Below are positions 42,953-53,929 of a DNA stretch of 64,000 nt, piece after piece. The DNA comes from Sulfurimonas sp. (GTDB lineage Bacteria; Campylobacterota; Campylobacteria; Campylobacterales; Sulfurimonadaceae): positions 1 to 64,000 of the forward strand of contig JAABQD010000003.1 in the NCBI GenBank assembly GCA_011391635.1, in the 5' to 3' direction. Below the pieces are notes generated by a model. It saw only the letters and a list, made by a program, of their open reading frames with translations. It ran no database searches and had not been told where the DNA came from. How positions within the stretch are numbered: the stretch's first letter is position 1; each line of letters opens with the position of its first letter. Both the position numbers and the translations under genes were made by a program.

Positions 42953-43006
42953 TTATGTGAACAATGTTTACATTTGCTAAATTTTATGTTAACATTGTTC
43001 ACATAA
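42953..43006. promoter_or_regulatory. TetR double operator in divergent promoter region
   Basis: TTATGTGAACAATGTT (42953-42968) and AACATTGTTCACATAA (42991-43006), perfect 16-bp inverted arms; each arm sits in a near-palindrome TGTGAACAATGTTwACA. Confidence 0.8.
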
Positions 43007-43024
43007 AACTCAAGGAGTGAAAAA

Positions 43025-43771
43025 ATGAAAAAATTACTACTGTTTACTGCTCTTACAATAGCGGTATTTGGAGAGAATTCGGTGGAAATCGCCAAAAAAT
43101 CGTACGAGAATATGTCTGGTTATAAAGATAGTGTCTCTGTAAATACGATGATTTTAAAAAATGCACAAGGTGTAGAAAATATTAGAAAACTAGAGATAAA
43201 AAAATTGGAATCAAGTAATGGAGATAAAACTTTGATAGGATTCTTGTATCCCATAGATATTAAAGATACAAAACTCCTTAGTTATGAAGAACTAGGAGAG
43301 GATGATAAACAGTGGCTCTACTTACCAGCTTTGAAGAGAGTAAAAAGAATAAGTTCTAGCGATAAATCTGGCTCTTTTATGGCGAGTGAATTTAGCTATG
43401 AGGATATTTCATCACAAAATTATGAAAAATACTCCTATTTAGAAGAAGTACAGAAAGTTGTAAAAAATGAAGCGGAGTGTTTTGCAATTACAAGAATCCC
43501 AAAAGATAGCAACAGCGGGTATTCTAAGCAAATTTTGTACATTGATACGCAAACATATTTAGCAAAATTTGGCGCATATTTTGATAAGCAAAATAGATTA
43601 CTTAAAGAAGTCTCCTTTTTGGAATATATCAAACTTGAAGGGGTTTATAGAATTAAAAAGATGGAGATGTTTAATGTTCAAACAAAAAAAAGCAGTATCT
43701 TAACTTGGGATGAGGAGAGAGTCAAAGTAGGACTGAGTGAAGATGATTTTTCAAAAAGGGTATTGCAATGA
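43025..43771 (+). CDS. Outer membrane lipoprotein-sorting (LolA-like) protein
   Basis: DTKLLSYEELGEDDKQWLYLPALKRVKRISSSDKSGSFMASEFSYEDI. Confidence 0.88.
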   Translation: MKKLLLFTALTIAVFGENSVEIAKKSYENMSGYKDSVSVNTMILKNAQGVENIRKLEIKKLESSNGDKTLIGFLYPIDIKDTKLLSYEELGEDDKQWLYLPALKRVKRISSSDKSGSFMASEFSYEDISSQNYEKYSYLEEVQKVVKNEAECFAITRIPKDSNSGYSKQILYIDTQTYLAKFGAYFDKQNRLLKEVSFLEYIKLEGVYRIKKMEMFNVQTKKSSILTWDEERVKVGLSEDDFSKRVLQ

Positions 43772-44931
43772 TTCAATTTATACTCCTTTTTGTCTTAGTT
43801 ACATTTGCACATGCCATGGAAGAAAAATCGAATATCTCAGCGAAATATATTGGTTACAGTAACTTTGCAAACGAAAAGATGGTTGAAGGAGATACAAAAC
43901 TAAAATTTGAAAATGACTTTTTTGCAACAAATATAGCATTGGAATATTTGTATAGCTCCGAGTATGATGAAAAAAGATATATCAATGTGAATGAATTATA
44001 TCTGATGCAACGGCATGTGGATTATAGTTTTACACTTGGCAAAGTACTCAAATACTGGGGTGAGCTGGAGGGTTACAATGTAACGGATGTGTTTAACCAA
44101 AAAAATATTTTGTTAAATCCATTCGATAAGAGTGCAAAACTTGGGGCTTGGAGCTTCTTAATTTCAAAATATTTTGATGAAAATAGTCTTGAGTTTGGAA
44201 TCAAGTTGTATGAAGAGAATCAAAAATATCCAAAAAAAGGCACACCATTTTCTCCCTTTGATATAAAGTACAATGAAGATTTAAAACTAAGTGATGCACG
44301 ATATACCCCAACAGTTTTTCTTGCGTACAATTTTGTAAATGACACATTTATTGACAGCGAAACAAAACTGATACTGCTTCACGGTTACGATAACAAGCGA
44401 TATTTTATCCAAACAGCTTCATCTGAACTCTCACAGTATGCGTACAGAGTAAACAAATTTATGCTCCTCTCAAATATTGTTTATAAAGGGACAATTTTGA
44501 AGTGTGAAACAAGCTATACGGATGTGATAAGCGATAAGGCGATGAGCGATTACACACAACTCACTTTTGGCATGGAAAACAGTTTAGAGGAAATTTTTGG
44601 TGCTAGTCTCAATCTATATACTGAATATTATAGGTACATTTATATAGACGATAAAATAAAAAATGTAGATATCTCTGAAATCTATGATAACGATATTTTC
44701 TTGGCACTCAAATTGAATTTTAACGATGTAAAAAATAGCGAAATAAAAAGCGGTATTTTATACGACACGCTACATGGAGAAAAAGTTTTTAAAGTTGAGG
44801 CACAATCAAGAGTTATTGATAACTTAGTTTTGAGTGGCGAATATCTTCGGCTCTTGCCAGAAAATAAAACTGTTTTATCACAAATCAAAGAGTCCAACAA
44901 AGTTATGATTGGGCTTACATATTCATTCTAA
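43768..44931 (+). CDS. Outer membrane barrel protein partner of MMPL exporter
   Basis: Signal peptide, beta-rich, terminal MIGLTYSF; translationally coupled. Confidence 0.6.
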   Translation: MIQFILLFVLVTFAHAMEEKSNISAKYIGYSNFANEKMVEGDTKLKFENDFFATNIALEYLYSSEYDEKRYINVNELYLMQRHVDYSFTLGKVLKYWGELEGYNVTDVFNQKNILLNPFDKSAKLGAWSFLISKYFDENSLEFGIKLYEENQKYPKKGTPFSPFDIKYNEDLKLSDARYTPTVFLAYNFVNDTFIDSETKLILLHGYDNKRYFIQTASSELSQYAYRVNKFMLLSNIVYKGTILKCETSYTDVISDKAMSDYTQLTFGMENSLEEIFGASLNLYTEYYRYIYIDDKIKNVDISEIYDNDIFLALKLNFNDVKNSEIKSGILYDTLHGEKVFKVEAQSRVIDNLVLSGEYLRLLPENKTVLSQIKESNKVMIGLTYSF

Positions 44932-44936
44932 AGGTT

Positions 44937-44947
44937 GGCATGTGGAA
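44937..44947 (+). repeat. 11-mer motif at MMPL start
   Basis: GGCATGTGGAA. Confidence 0.9.
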
Positions 44948-47191
44948 AGATATATAGATTTTTTGGACAGATATAAATACATAATTTTAGTTTTGACAAC
45001 ACTTATGGTTGCCATATTTTCAATAGCCTTAAAAGATTTGGCGTATGAGGGAAGTTACAAAATATGGTTTGATAAAGAGTCTAAAATCTTAAAAGAGTAT
45101 GAGCATTTCAGAACTACTTTTAGCGGTGATGATACTTTTATAGTGGCTTTTAAAGATGAAAATGGGATGTTTAATCAAAAAGCAGTGCAAACGATTTTAG
45201 CTTTGAGTGAGGCGTTTAAAAAAATTGACGGTGTAAGAAAGGTGGATAGCCTTACAAATTATCAATATATAAGTTCGCAAGATGATGAAATCATTGTAGA
45301 AGATTTTATAAAAGATTTTGAAAATTTAGAAGAAAAAAGAGTACATGCCATAAACGACAAACTTATACTCAATCAGCTCATAGATAAAGATGCACAAACC
45401 ACCGCCATAGCAGTTCGACTCTCAAATGAGAGCGGTGCGAATGAAGAGGTAAATATTTTTGTGATGAAGGCACTCAAAGATGTAACCGATACTTTTAGTA
45501 AAGAGAGTGGGTACAAGTTTTATATTACAGGTGCACCCGCTATTACAGCATCCTTGGTCACAATCTCACAAAGTGATGCGATGGTGCTTATGCCACTTGC
45601 TGTAATCGTAGTTGTTACCTTGTTATTTATGCTTTTTAGAACTTTTTTAGGTGTGTTAGTTCCTTCGATTGTAATTGTTTTTACTTTTTTACTGGTGCTG
45701 AGTATGCAAGTTCTGCTTGGATATAAACTCAATAACTTTACGGTAAATATTCCCTCTTTTATCACAGCTATTGCCATCGCCGATGCAATGCACCTCTACC
45801 TAGCATGGATGCATTATAAAATAAAAAACCTCAATAATCATGAAGCGTTAAGTGTCGCACTCAAAACAAATATTGTGCCAATCGCACTCACTTCTTTTAC
45901 AACGGCTGTTGGATTTGCATCACTTGGATTCAGTGAAATTGAACCCATAGCAACTTTAGGCATCGCAATAACAACTGGAGCTATATTGGCATTTATCTTT
46001 AGCATAACTATTGTCCCTGTCCTTTTATTGCTCTTTGGAGAGAAGTATCAAGCAAGACCGCTTAAGTTTTTAAATCTTTCAAACACAAAAGGGTATGGGA
46101 CATTCATTGTTAAAAATGATAAAAAAATAGTGTATGGATTTACTGTTTTATTGATATTTTTTTCTTATGGTCTTAGTAGCATAAAAGTAGATAGCAATAA
46201 CATAAAATATTTCTCTGCCGACACAGTTGTGAGAAGTGGAAGTGAGTTTATAGAAAAAAATTTAACAGGCTCCATGGTGTATGAGATTATTTTAGACTCA
46301 AAACAAAAGGAGGGTGTAAAAAATCCTGAGTTTTTACAGACAATAGAAATATTTGAAAATGAATTCAAGCAAGAGTATAAAAATGTGCGATTTACCACCT
46401 CTTTAAAAGATATAGTTGTTCGTATGCAAGAGGTGCTAAATAAAGATTCCACATGCCAGATGCCAAGCGATACAAATCTTATTGCACAGTATCTTTTACT
46501 TTATTCTATGAGTCTTCCGCAGGGGATGGAGATAAATGACAAGATAGATACGAATGAACAGTTTTTAAGACTCTCAATCAATACAAATCTGGTAAATACT
46601 TCAAAAGATTTACAAATGATAGAGTGGATAAAACATTGGTGGCAAGAAAAGAGCAAGTATAGTGCAGATATTCAAGGACAAGCGGCTATTTTTGCTTATA
46701 TGCAGTCAAGTATAACAAATACCCTGTTACTCTCCATTGCAAGTACCTTATTGATAGTCGCTCTTTGTATGTACATGATATATAAAAATTTAACAATGTT
46801 ATCTCTTTTTATGCTTCCAAATATTGCTCCGATTATTTTTGTCGCAGGTGTTATGGGGTATTTAGGGATTGATATAGATTTGGGGATTGCCATCTCTGCC
46901 GCAGTTATTTTAGGAATAGCTGTGGATGATACTATTCACTTTTTTAGTAAATATTTTGAAGTCATAAAAGTAAAAACTTTTGAAGAGAGTATAGATTATA
47001 TTATGAGCCACAGCGGTAATGCGATGATACTTACAACTTTCATTTTGTCAGTTACTTTTGCACTTTTTGGAGTGAGTAGTTTTATACCAAATGTTAATTT
47101 TGCTATTGTCACTGTCAGTGCTTTAAATATAGCATTACTTTTGGATTTACTGCTCTTACCAGCACTACTGAGTCTATTTTTTAGGAAGTAA
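44942..47191 (+). CDS. MMPL/RND superfamily exporter
   Basis: 12-TM RND layout, AIADAMHLYLAWMHY, AVDDTIHFFSKYFE; GTG at 44942 proposed as start (track starts at 44909). Confidence 0.88.
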   Translation: MERYIDFLDRYKYIILVLTTLMVAIFSIALKDLAYEGSYKIWFDKESKILKEYEHFRTTFSGDDTFIVAFKDENGMFNQKAVQTILALSEAFKKIDGVRKVDSLTNYQYISSQDDEIIVEDFIKDFENLEEKRVHAINDKLILNQLIDKDAQTTAIAVRLSNESGANEEVNIFVMKALKDVTDTFSKESGYKFYITGAPAITASLVTISQSDAMVLMPLAVIVVVTLLFMLFRTFLGVLVPSIVIVFTFLLVLSMQVLLGYKLNNFTVNIPSFITAIAIADAMHLYLAWMHYKIKNLNNHEALSVALKTNIVPIALTSFTTAVGFASLGFSEIEPIATLGIAITTGAILAFIFSITIVPVLLLLFGEKYQARPLKFLNLSNTKGYGTFIVKNDKKIVYGFTVLLIFFSYGLSSIKVDSNNIKYFSADTVVRSGSEFIEKNLTGSMVYEIILDSKQKEGVKNPEFLQTIEIFENEFKQEYKNVRFTTSLKDIVVRMQEVLNKDSTCQMPSDTNLIAQYLLLYSMSLPQGMEINDKIDTNEQFLRLSINTNLVNTSKDLQMIEWIKHWWQEKSKYSADIQGQAAIFAYMQSSITNTLLLSIASTLLIVALCMYMIYKNLTMLSLFMLPNIAPIIFVAGVMGYLGIDIDLGIAISAAVILGIAVDDTIHFFSKYFEVIKVKTFEESIDYIMSHSGNAMILTTFILSVTFALFGVSSFIPNVNFAIVTVSALNIALLLDLLLLPALLSLFFRK
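46447..46457 (-). repeat. 11-mer motif in MMPL gene
   Basis: TTCCACATGCC. Confidence 0.9.
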
Positions 47192-47224
47192 AATCTAGTA
47201 GCAGAAAAACTCTGCTATTAGATT
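47192..47224. terminator. Bidirectional hairpin between convergent MMPL and nifU genes
   Basis: AATCTAGTAGCAGA-aaaac-TCTGCTATTAGATT; lacks the 11-mer motif. Confidence 0.75.
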
Positions 47225-48192
47225 GGGAGAACGCGGATTCTTTTTGATAATTTTTCTTTTAAAGTTGCTTCTATCGCGTAAAGTGTACCAGTTGAAGAGG
47301 AAGCACAGCCGTTACATGCACCTAAATAGCGGATGTAAATATCAATGTACTCATCCCCTTTTTTGATGTCGATAACTTCCATATTTCCGCCGTCCATTAC
47401 CAAAAATTGGCGAACATTTTCATCTACGACTGCATCCACTGCTTTGATTTGTTGCACCAAAGTCATGTTCTCAAAATCGCCATTTGCACCTGCGTCTGCC
47501 GCAGCTTTCATTTTCTCTTCGTCCATTTCACGACGCGTGTCCGCTAAAATATCGACAAGGTAGTATTCTCTTGCTTCATGACCGCCAGGTTTGATACAAG
47601 ATTTACAAAAACCACCTGCTTTTGTGTAGTCTGTAATTTGCTCAATCGTTTTTAAATCGTTGAGTTTGATAACTTCTTTGAGTGTGCCTAAGCTTACTCT
47701 CGCACATTCACACACGATAATTTCTGTCTCAAAAGTTGAAGCATCGACACCTTTGTAAAGTCCTGCCGCTTTTTTGATAACATCATACGCCATAACTGAA
47801 CAGTGCATTTTTTGAGGTGGAACAGCTGGAACATCTGGAGTGTCACGAAGAGCAAACTCCACATCGATATTTGTGATTTTTACCGCTTCATCAACTGTTT
47901 TACCAATACAAAGATCTGTCATAACATCAGACGATGCTATCGCAGTGCCACAGCCAAAACTTTTAAATTTTGAGTTTACGATTGTGTCCGTTTTTTGGTC
48001 AATTTCCCAGTACAAACGAACTGCATCCCCACAACTCTCCGCACCAAAATCTGCAACGATAAGTTTATTTCCGCGAGCCTCAGCATCTGCTTCAAAAATC
48101 TCCCCTTGGTGTTGCGGGTTATTCATCAGCGTTGTTACTTTGTTAGAGTACGCATCCCATAATGACGCCCCTAATAAATCATTTTTTGCCAT
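47218..48192 (-). CDS. nifU: Fe-S cluster assembly scaffold NifU
   Basis: FGCGTAIASSDVMTDLCIGKT, CECARVS, FCKSCIKPGGHEA, C-terminal LGACNGCASSTGTL-type (LGACNGCASSSTGTLYAIE). Confidence 0.94.
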   Translation of the reverse strand: MAKNDLLGASLWDAYSNKVTTLMNNPQHQGEIFEADAEARGNKLIVADFGAESCGDAVRLYWEIDQKTDTIVNSKFKSFGCGTAIASSDVMTDLCIGKTVDEAVKITNIDVEFALRDTPDVPAVPPQKMHCSVMAYDVIKKAAGLYKGVDASTFETEIIVCECARVSLGTLKEVIKLNDLKTIEQITDYTKAGGFCKSCIKPGGHEAREYYLVDILADTRREMDEEKMKAAADAGANGDFENMTLVQQIKAVDAVVDENVRQFLVMDGGNMEVIDIKKGDEYIDIYIRYLGACNGCASSSTGTLYAIEATLKEKLSKRIRVLPI

Positions 48193-48362
48193 AATTTTTA
48201 TCCTTAATTTTATTTCATAAAATGAAGGAAACCTTCATCTTAATTTAAAACGCTAAAGGAAGTAATTCCTTTAGCTACGCTAACGCTGAGTTCTCTTCGG
48301 CAGAGAGCCCACGCAACTTGTTGCTTTTTTTATTGTAGAGGTGCCACTCATTGCCTTAGCAA

Positions 48363-49577
<1,215 letters not shown>

Positions 49578-49743
49578 TTACCTTTTTTTTAAATAGGATA
49601 GATTTTGTCTTGTTTTAATTCTGATATAATAATGGCTTTGTTATTTGATAAAGCTTAAATTAAACTGACTCACTATTTGATTTAAGAAATTAAGAAGCAT
49701 TCAAGATAATGGCAGTGAATCTACGCCAAAGGAAAAATAAAAT

Positions 49744-50247
49744 ATGTGTAATTTTAACAAACAAAGCGAAGATGCAAAAGCTCTTATACATCTCTTTATG
49801 ACTAAGAGTGCTCAAACGGTTGGTGGAGTAAATTTCTTACTTGCCCTTATAGAAGCGATGAAGAGTAAAAAGCCAAACCCTTTGATGCTCTCAGCAAAAC
49901 AAGTAGCTTCGGAAAATACAATTATTCGATGGAATAAAGTTGTTTTCAAAGATAAATTTATGGTTTTGGAGGAGATACTTTTTGCTTATAGAACTTCTGA
50001 AGACCCTGACTTTAACATTCTTGCAAACCAAAATGAAAAAAAGAAAAAAGCAATTATCAATATGGTAAAAACTTTAGCACCTATAGAGTTCGTTGTAACC
50101 CCTCAAAATCATAAAGATGGTGGTGGATTTAGTTTTAAAGTTTTTGAAACTATAGAAGAGAATTTCGTCAAAATAAATCCTATATTTGTTGCGATGTTCT
50201 TTTGTTCTGCCGAGTTCACTAAAAAAGCATTAAATTACGAAATATAG
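49744..50247 (+). CDS. Conserved hypothetical protein
   Basis: Good ORF with upstream promoter-like region; no family recognised. Confidence 0.55.
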   Translation: MCNFNKQSEDAKALIHLFMTKSAQTVGGVNFLLALIEAMKSKKPNPLMLSAKQVASENTIIRWNKVVFKDKFMVLEEILFAYRTSEDPDFNILANQNEKKKKAIINMVKTLAPIEFVVTPQNHKDGGGFSFKVFETIEENFVKINPIFVAMFFCSAEFTKKALNYEI

Positions 50248-50335
50248 TATTTTTTTATACAATGGGACTAAAATGAGACCTCTTTTGTGTTACTATTAAG
50301 CTCATTTTATTTTATTTTTAATTAGGGGATTTCGC

Positions 50336-52975
50336 ATGAAATTTTTGTCTGTTAGTACTAAGCTGAATATTGCCATTATTGGGATATCTTTATTGTCATT
50401 GGCAGCTTCTTTTGTTGTTCTTTCAATGTATGCTGAAAAGATTAAGTTGGATGTGTATCAAACTACCAGCAAAGAGCTTATAATCAGTGCGAATGATAAG
50501 ATAGAGTCCAAGAATAGGGTTGGAATTACAAATGCCATTTCGATTGCGAATGATGAAAGAATAAAAGTTGCTCTTGATAGAAATGAAAGAAAATTTGCAA
50601 TTGATTCTCTCGCAAATATCTCATCGAAAATGAAAGAACATACAGAATTTAAAAATATTAAAGTACACATTCACACGAAAGAAAATAAAGCATTTTTGCG
50701 AAATTGGGAACCTGATAAATATGGAGATGATTTAAGCTCATTTCGAGCAGCTGTTGTTTCTGTCAATAGCACTTTAAAACCTGTAGTCACTTTTGAGCCA
50801 GGAAGATCTGGTCTGAACCTAAGAGCGATTATTCCGATTATGAGTAGTACAGGAGAACATTTGGGTTCTTTGGAGTTTATCCAAGGTATCGATTCAGTTG
50901 CCAAAGATTTTGATAAAAATGCAACAGGTTTTTTGCTCTTGATGGATAGTAAAATCAATGAAATCATAAAAACGGGAGAGAACTTTTTATTTGCAGAGAG
51001 TGATAAATTTCAAAATTATATTATTTCGCAAAAGTTTGTAAATCAAGATTTTTTAAATGATGCGAAAAATATTGATATGCAAAAACTTTTCAAACAAAAA
51101 TATTGGATGACTTCAAAATATTTTTATACTTATACAAAAGTGAAAGATTTTCAAGATAAAGAGTTGGGAGTTGTTCTTTTAGCGAAGCCACTAAGCATTG
51201 TAAACAGTGTTATTGATAAATCTCAAAATTTGATTTATCTCTCTCTTTTTGGTATTTTAATTATGGCAATTGTGATTACTTTTGTCATTATGTTGGCTGT
51301 AAAAAAATTAGTTACTAATCCACTCAAAATATTTGAAGAGGGGCTGTCGAGTTTCTTTTTATTTTTACAAGGCAAAAAAGATTACACAAATAATATTGAA
51401 ATACAAACAAATGATGAATTTGGAAAAATGGCAAATTCACTCAAAGAAAATATCGAGGTGAGTGCAAAACTTCACGAAGAGATAGGGCAACTCAATACAA
51501 ATTTAGAATATAAAGTGGAAGAGAAAACTAAAAAAATAAGCACTCTCTTGGATAATGCTGGACAAGGATTTTTATCTTTTGGTTGTGATTTTCTTATAGA
51601 TAATGAATACTCCGCAGAGTGTGAAAAGTTTTTTGGCTCTCATATAGCTGGAAAAGACATTGCAGAGATTCTTTTTAGTGATGATGGAAAAAAAGAGTTT
51701 TTCAAAAGTACAATTTTAGATATTAAAGAGATTGATAATGAGACAATAAAATATTCACTTCTCTCTCTCTTACCACAAGAGATAATCTTAAACAAAAGAG
51801 CATTAAAGTTGGAGTACAAACTTGTAGGGGATGCTACATTAATGCTTATCATCACAAATGTTTCTGCACAGAAAAAACTTGAAAATAAAGTTAAAAAAGA
51901 GCAAGAAACTTTAAAAATGATAGTAGAAATTGTAACACAAAGCGATATCTATTTTGATACACGAAGAGATTATGAAAAATTTATCAGTACATACGAAAGC
52001 CATCTGAAAAATGGAAAAACATCTCTTTACAATATACATGAAATATATAGAACAATCCATACATTTAAAGGTGCTTTTGCACAATTATATATGGGCAATA
52101 TAGTTACTTTCTTACACTCTATAGAGAGTGAACTCTCAACTATGCTGAAAGAAAATGATCATACAAATGAGAAGTTACTCGCAGTGCTACAAAACTCTGA
52201 TTTTCAATCAAATTTGCAGACGGAATTAGATGTAATTAAAAATATTTTAGGCGATGATTTTTTTAACTCGCATAGTTTTGTAAAAATCGATTTATCGTTG
52301 ATTAAATCTTTAGAAGATAAAATTTATACATTCTTTGAAAAAGCAAATTTGACAACTATGGAAGCTAAAGAGATTATTACGCAAGTATCGAGCCTCTCAA
52401 ACCAAAGTTTACTGCAACTACTTAAACAATACGCAACACTTGTGGAGCAATTGGCAGTTAAATTGGAAAAAGATGTCTATGGACTTGAAATTATTGGTGA
52501 TGGAAATGTCCTTATTTCAGATGAAATCCGACCTTTTATCAAATCATTGATTCATGTTTTTAGAAACGCGGTAGATCATGGGATTGAAGACCCAGAAACA
52601 AGAGAAGAGGGTGCTAAAGATACAAATGGAACAATTTCTTGTAGTTTTAAAGAAATTGGTAATGTTATAGAAATCATTATTTCAGATGATGGTTCAGGAA
52701 TTGATAAAGAAAAAGTTTTACAAAAAGCATATAGTGAAGGTTTAATTACGACACAACAGATTGATACGCTTAGTGATGATGATATATATAACTTTATTTT
52801 CAGTGAGCAGTTTTCAACAAAAAGTGAAGTTACCGATATATCAGGTCGAGGTGTCGGTATGAGTTCGGTAAAAGCTGAACTTGAAAAAATTGGCGGAACG
52901 ATTAAAATCAAAAGTCAAAAAGACCTTGGAACTACATTTATATTTACAATACCAACAAACAAAGGAGAGTTATAA
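50336..52975 (+). CDS. Membrane sensor CheA-like histidine kinase (Cache, HAMP-like, Hpt, HATPase)
   Basis: Periplasmic sensor between TMs; Hpt IYRTIHTFKGAFAQ; FIKSLIHVFRNAVDHGIEDPETRE...DISGRGVGMSSVKAELEKIGG. Confidence 0.88.
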   Translation: MKFLSVSTKLNIAIIGISLLSLAASFVVLSMYAEKIKLDVYQTTSKELIISANDKIESKNRVGITNAISIANDERIKVALDRNERKFAIDSLANISSKMKEHTEFKNIKVHIHTKENKAFLRNWEPDKYGDDLSSFRAAVVSVNSTLKPVVTFEPGRSGLNLRAIIPIMSSTGEHLGSLEFIQGIDSVAKDFDKNATGFLLLMDSKINEIIKTGENFLFAESDKFQNYIISQKFVNQDFLNDAKNIDMQKLFKQKYWMTSKYFYTYTKVKDFQDKELGVVLLAKPLSIVNSVIDKSQNLIYLSLFGILIMAIVITFVIMLAVKKLVTNPLKIFEEGLSSFFLFLQGKKDYTNNIEIQTNDEFGKMANSLKENIEVSAKLHEEIGQLNTNLEYKVEEKTKKISTLLDNAGQGFLSFGCDFLIDNEYSAECEKFFGSHIAGKDIAEILFSDDGKKEFFKSTILDIKEIDNETIKYSLLSLLPQEIILNKRALKLEYKLVGDATLMLIITNVSAQKKLENKVKKEQETLKMIVEIVTQSDIYFDTRRDYEKFISTYESHLKNGKTSLYNIHEIYRTIHTFKGAFAQLYMGNIVTFLHSIESELSTMLKENDHTNEKLLAVLQNSDFQSNLQTELDVIKNILGDDFFNSHSFVKIDLSLIKSLEDKIYTFFEKANLTTMEAKEIITQVSSLSNQSLLQLLKQYATLVEQLAVKLEKDVYGLEIIGDGNVLISDEIRPFIKSLIHVFRNAVDHGIEDPETREEGAKDTNGTISCSFKEIGNVIEIIISDDGSGIDKEKVLQKAYSEGLITTQQIDTLSDDDIYNFIFSEQFSTKSEVTDISGRGVGMSSVKAELEKIGGTIKIKSQKDLGTTFIFTIPTNKGEL

Positions 52976-53502
52976 TGGCAACAAAAACAGCAGGAGAGAT
53001 AGAACAAGAAATCTTGTCCCCTATGCTAGAAAGGACAGTGAGTTTTTTAACGGAGGATATGCAGATTAGTGTAACATCGAATAATATTGAGATAGTTTCT
53101 CCAAACCAAGTTGAATTAAAAAAGAATACAGCTATGATAGGAACAGGTGGAAGTATCCAAGTTATTATTACTATGAGTTATGATGATAAGTTGCTTGAAA
53201 AATTGGTAGAAGTTTTTTTAGAAGGGGAAGAAGCTCCAGAAGATGAAATAGATGAAATCAGAGAGAGTGTTTCTTCAGAAATAGTAAATACAATTGTAGG
53301 AAATGCTTTGACAAATCCACTTGATGGAACAACACTGAGTATAACGCCTCCTATTTTAATTTATGAAGCGAAATCTCTTTTTAAACATAAAAGCTCTAAA
53401 ATTGCGACCGCAATTGTAAACACGGAATTTGGCGATATGCTTTTGACTGTCATTGGACCTAAAGAGTCTTTTGCAGATACATTAAACTTTAAGGAATTAT
53501 AG
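52975..53502 (+). CDS. CheX/CheC-like chemotaxis phosphatase
   Basis: CheX-like fold: DEIDEIRESVSSEIVNTIVGNALTNPL...TPPILIYEAKSLF. Confidence 0.75.
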   Translation: MATKTAGEIEQEILSPMLERTVSFLTEDMQISVTSNNIEIVSPNQVELKKNTAMIGTGGSIQVIITMSYDDKLLEKLVEVFLEGEEAPEDEIDEIRESVSSEIVNTIVGNALTNPLDGTTLSITPPILIYEAKSLFKHKSSKIATAIVNTEFGDMLLTVIGPKESFADTLNFKEL

Positions 53503-53503
53503 A

Positions 53504-53911
53504 ATGCTAAATGTTTTGATTGTTGATGATTCTTTAATTATAAGAAAGAATGTGAGAAAGTATGTTACGACTCTTGGTCATAATGTTGCTGGAGAGGCTC
53601 AAAATGGTGCTCAAGCCATAGAAGCTTGTAGAAAATTGAAGCCAGAGTTGATTACGATGGATATTACTATGCCAGATATGGATGGCATAACAGCTGTGAA
53701 AAGTATAAGAGAGTTTGACAAAGATGTCAATATTATTATGGTAACTTCTCATGGTCAAGAAGAGATGATTGTGTCATCTCTCAAAGCAGGAGCAAAAGGG
53801 TATATCCTCAAGCCAGTGAGTGAAGAAAAGTTGGCAAAATCAATAGCTACTATTTATAAAAATGAGAATTTAGATGTAAATAGTGTTGATGATGAATTGA
53901 TGGATGACTAA
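53504..53911 (+). CDS. Response regulator, CheY-like receiver
   Basis: MLNVLIVDDSLIIRKNVRKY...ELITMDITMPDMDG...AGAKGYILKP. Confidence 0.94.
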   Translation: MLNVLIVDDSLIIRKNVRKYVTTLGHNVAGEAQNGAQAIEACRKLKPELITMDITMPDMDGITAVKSIREFDKDVNIIMVTSHGQEEMIVSSLKAGAKGYILKPVSEEKLAKSIATIYKNENLDVNSVDDELMDD

Positions 53912-53929
53912 ATAGGTGTTACTGTCGTA

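Noticed and set aside
27798-44936. Apparent motif-poor stretches (about 27.8-35.2, 37.7-44.9 and 49.3-55.6 kb) as acquired islands
   Set aside because: Gaps of this size are not surprising under random placement at this density, and the genes look native in composition; not enough evidence for islands.
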